Shown here one piece after another: positions 33,400 to 36,014 of a stretch of DNA of 36,014 nt (position 1 is the first letter of the stretch; each line of letters opens with the position of its first letter). Made by a program: the position numbers and the translations under genes. Source of the DNA: JAXMHN01 sp964578605 (GTDB lineage Bacteria; Verrucomicrobiota; Verrucomicrobiia; Limisphaerales; SIBE01); NCBI GenBank assembly GCA_964578605.1, contig CAZODO010000064.1:1-36014 (forward strand), written 5' to 3'. The notes under the pieces are model-generated. The model was not told where the DNA came from. It was given only the letters and a program-made list of their open reading frames with translations, and did no database searches.

Positions 33400-33759
33400 T
33401 CAAAGCACCAGCTTCGCGTAACTCGCGTATTCGGCTGGGATAGGAAACGCCCGGCCAATCAGGAAGTCTTGGACGAGCAACGTCAGCCATTCGCGAGACG
33501 CGCGGGCTTTGGCGATCGATACCGAGATGCCGTCGCGATGCGAGATCAGGTGGTACTCGTCGATCCAGACGGTCACCGGTTCCGCCTCGCCGTGGAGCAC
33601 CAGGGTGATGAAGGCCTGGGCGCTGCGCGACTCGATCTTGAAGCCTTGGAGGCGGCCGTACCGCTCAAGCTTCTTCCGCAGGAACTTCTCGAGCACAAAG
33701 GAGACGGTGCTGTCTTTGTGATCTTGAAGCCAGCTTTTCAGTTTTCCCGGTGTTCGCAT
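33400..33759 (-). CDS. Small protein of unknown function
   Basis: The 119-residue product starts MRTPGKLKSWLQDHKDSTVS and has a regular mix of basic helices and beta strands (SFVLEKFLRKKLERYGRLQG, FITLVLHGEAEPVTVWIDEY, WLTLLVQDFLIGRAFPIP). It has no signal peptide, membrane helix or known motif. Composition and the ordered alternation of strands suggest a genuine cytoplasmic protein. It lies 127 bases upstream of the ebo run on the same strand and next to a kinase remnant. I do not recognise a family and assign no function. Confidence 0.7.
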   Translation of the reverse strand: MRTPGKLKSWLQDHKDSTVSFVLEKFLRKKLERYGRLQGFKIESRSAQAFITLVLHGEAEPVTVWIDEYHLISHRDGISVSIAKARASREWLTLLVQDFLIGRAFPIPAEYASYAKLVL

Positions 33760-33834
33760 GCGACCTTGTCACAGTAGCATTCCAAACGGAAAGGAAGAAG
33801 AAATGAAAGAGAGTAGAGGAAACCCGCAAGAGAC

Positions 33835-34503
33835 TTGCAGGCTTTGGCTCTATTTACTTCTGGGTCAACGCCAAGGATCCGGCTGCGCCTGGCGCTTGAA
33901 GCGTCCCAGACAGGGACGTGGGATTGGCGGATTCCCAGCAACCAACGCAACGGCAAACCCGTCCGGGTCGCCTTGAGTGTCTCGCCGATTCGCAATTCGA
34001 AAGGCACGATTGTCGGGGTCTCGTCCATTGCTCGCGATATCACCGAGCGCAAGTTCGCTGACCTGCGCCCCGAGACGAAGCAGCGCGAGATCGAATGGCG
34101 CCTCGACCCCTTGCCCATGGCGACGTGCGATCCTGGCCTGATGAAGCAGGTCTTTGCCAACCTGCTCTCCAACGCGGTGAAGCACACCCGTCCGCGCGAC
34201 CGGGCCGTGATTGAAGTGGGCGAAACCATTGTCGGAAACGAGCGCGTCATCTATGTCCGCGACAACGGCGTGGGGTTCAACATGAAATGCGTGCACAAGC
34301 TCTTTGGGGTCTTTGAGCGACTCCACCGCTCCGAAGAGTTCGAAGGCACGGGCATTGGCCTCGCCACCGTCCGTCGCATCATCCAACGGCATGGCGGCCG
34401 CGTTTGGGCGGAAGGGGAACCGGACAAAGGGGCCACATTCTTTCTGACGCTCCCCCGGCTTGAACCCACGGAGGCCCTTCCTTCGTCGCCAAGCCCCGGC
34501 TGA
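33835..34503 (+). pseudogene. Histidine kinase remnant: broken PAS domain joined to HATPase domain
   Basis: The frame (222 residues from a TTG) contains a PAS start (RLALEASQTGTWDWRIPSN) joined directly to a PAS end (VRVALSVSPIRNSKGTIVGV, then ARDITERK), skipping about 80 residues of a normal PAS fold. It then jumps to the ATP-binding domain (QVFANLLSNAVKHTRPRDRA, DNGVGFNM, EGTGIGLATVRRII, GATFFLTLP), skipping the dimerisation/phosphoacceptor helix with its histidine. The N, G1 and G2 boxes of the HATPase domain are intact. Two internal deletions that keep frame, no phosphoacceptor and no good start suggest a decayed gene, although a stand-alone ATPase fragment could still be made. Confidence 0.78.
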
Positions 34504-34510
34504 ACCGTCG

Positions 34511-35887
34511 TCAGCGCGCCGCCGTCTGCCCCCGTCCTGGTTCTCCGCCACCCAGTTTGCGGACCGTCCGCAGAATATCGTCCTCGATGGCGGGGGTCCA
34601 AGGCCCGTGATGTCCGAAGTAGACCATCGATCCGCCGCCTTCATACCCTCCTTCGCGCAAGACACGAAGCGAAGGGATGTAGGCCACGAAATCACTGGCA
34701 TACGCAATCACCCAGGTCCGATCCCGGCCGAACTCGTGTTTCAGCCGCAGCGAATAGTCCACGACAACCTCCCCCGCAAGCACCGGAATCACCAGTTCCT
34801 TGCCAAACCGCCAGACCTGCACGGGGTAGGGATAGGTCTCCGGCAATTTCCCCTGCGCGTCGAGCACGGCAAGGAGCCGGTTGGCCCGGCGCTGTTCATA
34901 GACACTGGGTGAGTCCAATTGTTTTTCGATCTCAGCGCGGGAAGGCGGCGAACTCAGGGCCAGGGGGATCTCCTCGAGCTTCGCTTCAATCGGTCCGGTG
35001 ACGTCCCTCATTTGCTGCCGCATCACCGCCAACACCGCTTCGCCCAACTCTTCTCCATATTGTTGCGCCAGCCGAAGCTCGCTGCGCGGATGCGGGTTCG
35101 CGTCGGCCCCGCAACCAGCCACGAAGAGCGCGACGGTTCCGGGGAGTTTCGCTTCGAGAAACGCTTGCGAAAACCCGGCGTAATCGCCGGAGAACTTGTA
35201 GAACTGGAGGGTGGTGTTATGGCACGCGTAGCCGTGAACGACGGCCAGCACGGAGCCGTCCGGGCGCGACACTTTGAGCACCGGCACATCGTGGTCGACT
35301 GGGCCGATCGGATTGACGCCGCCCACCACGCCATTGGTCGTGTATTGCCTCCGGTTCACCGCAAAGGACGCCTTGCCAACGCCCCATTCCACGCGGCAGG
35401 GCTCCATCTGCCCGATCGCCAATCTCACGGCGTCAAGAATCCGCTCCGGCAGCGCGGCCGTGTAAGCGTCCACGAGCCCCATTTGTTCTTCGTTCAGCCC
35501 GTACATGTCGATGAGCCGGTCCGTCCCGATCACCGGCCCGCAATGGGTATGCGAGAAGGTCACCATGAGCCGCTCCCGCGGCACCCCAAACCGGGAACGG
35601 GCAATCTCCACCAAGCGCCCCACGACGGCTCGTGGCAGCCCGATCAGATCGGTTGTGATCATCACGGATCGGGCGCCGGTCTCGTCCTCGAACGCCAGGG
35701 CCTTGGCATGCAGTTCCTGCACCTCGCCCCGGGACGGCGCCGTCCGCGCGGCGTATCCCGCAAGCCACATGTCCTGCGCCGGGGTGATGACCACTTTGGC
35801 AACGCCCGCCTTCAACGCGCCATTGGCGCAAACCCGCGCCTCGAAGGCCAGGATCGCGGCCAAGCAAAAGAACCATCGCATTTTCAT
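34511..35887 (-). CDS. Secreted neutral/alkaline ceramidase-like protein
   Basis: The 458-residue product (ATG at 35887, then MRWFFCLAAILAFEARVCAN as signal peptide) resembles the N-terminal domain of neutral/alkaline non-lysosomal ceramidases. Visible are GVAKVVITPAQDMWLAGYAA, IGLPRAVVGRLVEIARSRFG, the zinc-site FSHTHCGPVIGTDRL, VVHGYACHNTTLQFYKFSGD, ALFVAGCGADANPH and, near the end, VVDYSLRLKHEF. Ceramidases cleave the amide bond of ceramide, but this short form, lacking the C-terminal domain of characterised enzymes (over 600 residues), is widespread in Verrucomicrobia and Planctomycetes without proven substrate. It is probably periplasmic or extracellular. Its 3' end comes within 8 bases of the convergent kinase remnant. 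Confidence 0.88.
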   Translation of the reverse strand: MKMRWFFCLAAILAFEARVCANGALKAGVAKVVITPAQDMWLAGYAARTAPSRGEVQELHAKALAFEDETGARSVMITTDLIGLPRAVVGRLVEIARSRFGVPRERLMVTFSHTHCGPVIGTDRLIDMYGLNEEQMGLVDAYTAALPERILDAVRLAIGQMEPCRVEWGVGKASFAVNRRQYTTNGVVGGVNPIGPVDHDVPVLKVSRPDGSVLAVVHGYACHNTTLQFYKFSGDYAGFSQAFLEAKLPGTVALFVAGCGADANPHPRSELRLAQQYGEELGEAVLAVMRQQMRDVTGPIEAKLEEIPLALSSPPSRAEIEKQLDSPSVYEQRRANRLLAVLDAQGKLPETYPYPVQVWRFGKELVIPVLAGEVVVDYSLRLKHEFGRDRTWVIAYASDFVAYIPSLRVLREGGYEGGGSMVYFGHHGPWTPAIEDDILRTVRKLGGGEPGRGQTAAR

Positions 35888-36014
35888 GGGAAATCCAATC
35901 TGGCCAAGCCTAGCGCGCGCCCATGCCACGGGCAATGACGAACGCCGCCTGCCGATTTTGGCATATGGTGGATTCGTATTTGAAGGAGGGGACTGAATCG
36001 CGGGGAGTTGCAGA

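Noticed and set aside
34919..35938. Plus-strand frame of 339 codons
   Set aside because: Antisense to the ceramidase-like gene, very rich in His, Arg and Gly. The minus strand has the signal peptide and zinc motifs.

Overview
The window looks like a chromosomal segment of a GC-rich Verrucomicrobiota bacterium, most likely of the Limisphaerales/Pedosphaera type. The reasons are the mix of very large secreted proteins with Ig-like and LamG modules, Tat-exported Gfo/Idh/MocA oxidoreductases and TIM-barrel sugar isomerases, an ASPIC/UnbV-FG-GAP protein, an H-X9-DG pseudopilin, a DUF2007 protein and a partial ebo cluster. The taxonomic call is an inference from gene content. I saw no rRNA, tRNA, CRISPR array, intact insertion sequence or phage genes.

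Layout. 1-4.7 kb (+): a secreted PQQ-type beta-propeller protein, then a 976-residue modular secreted protein ending at a clear intrinsic terminator. 4.7-5.4 kb (-): a decayed Lhr-type helicase with an internal stop codon and a frameshift that one extra 5-bp repeat unit explains exactly. 5.5-8.5 kb (-): a 991-residue secreted PA14/Ig/LamG-like protein with its own terminator. 8.5-9.1 kb: an AT-rich divergent intergenic region. 9.1-11.9 kb (+): a DUF2007 protein with a zinc ribbon and a membrane-anchored FG-GAP/ASPIC protein. 12-16.7 kb (-): a Tat-signal sugar-isomerase-like protein, a Gfo/Idh/MocA oxidoreductase, a sugar phosphate isomerase/epimerase, a possible small membrane protein and a DPM1-like glycosyltransferase. 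17.1-19.6 kb (-): a large secreted glycoside-hydrolase-like protein with a pentapeptide-like tail. 20.1-24.8 kb (+): a TonB-dependent receptor followed by its own TonB, ExbB, ExbD and a coiled-coil membrane protein. 25.2-29.3 kb (+): an H-X9-DG pseudopilin, an unrecognised secreted protein and a Tat-signal oxidoreductase. 29.3-33.3 kb (-): an M48 protease and a partial ebo cluster (EboE, EboB-like TatD hydrolase, small ebo-linked protein). 33.4-35.9 kb: a small hypothetical protein, a histidine kinase remnant and a neutral-ceramidase-like protein.

How the genes fit together. Much of the content serves polymer or sugar use: secreted carbohydrate-binding and hydrolase-like proteins, an energised outer-membrane uptake system (receptor-TonB-ExbB-ExbD in one transcription unit), and cytoplasmic or Tat-exported oxidoreductase and isomerase enzymes.

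The most unexplained structure is outside the genes. Three intergenic regions (about 8.78-8.87, 16.94-17.01 and 30.79-30.88 kb) each hold a long imperfect hairpin whose two arms are built from short motifs spaced about 11 bp apart. The motif differs between loci (CACTAT, AAAC, TAAC) but the 11-bp phasing and the mirror arrangement are shared. Separately, a 35-bp sequence occurs twice, in opposite orientation (19799-19833 and 30607-30641), with one mismatch. Both look like dispersed, non-coding repeat families.
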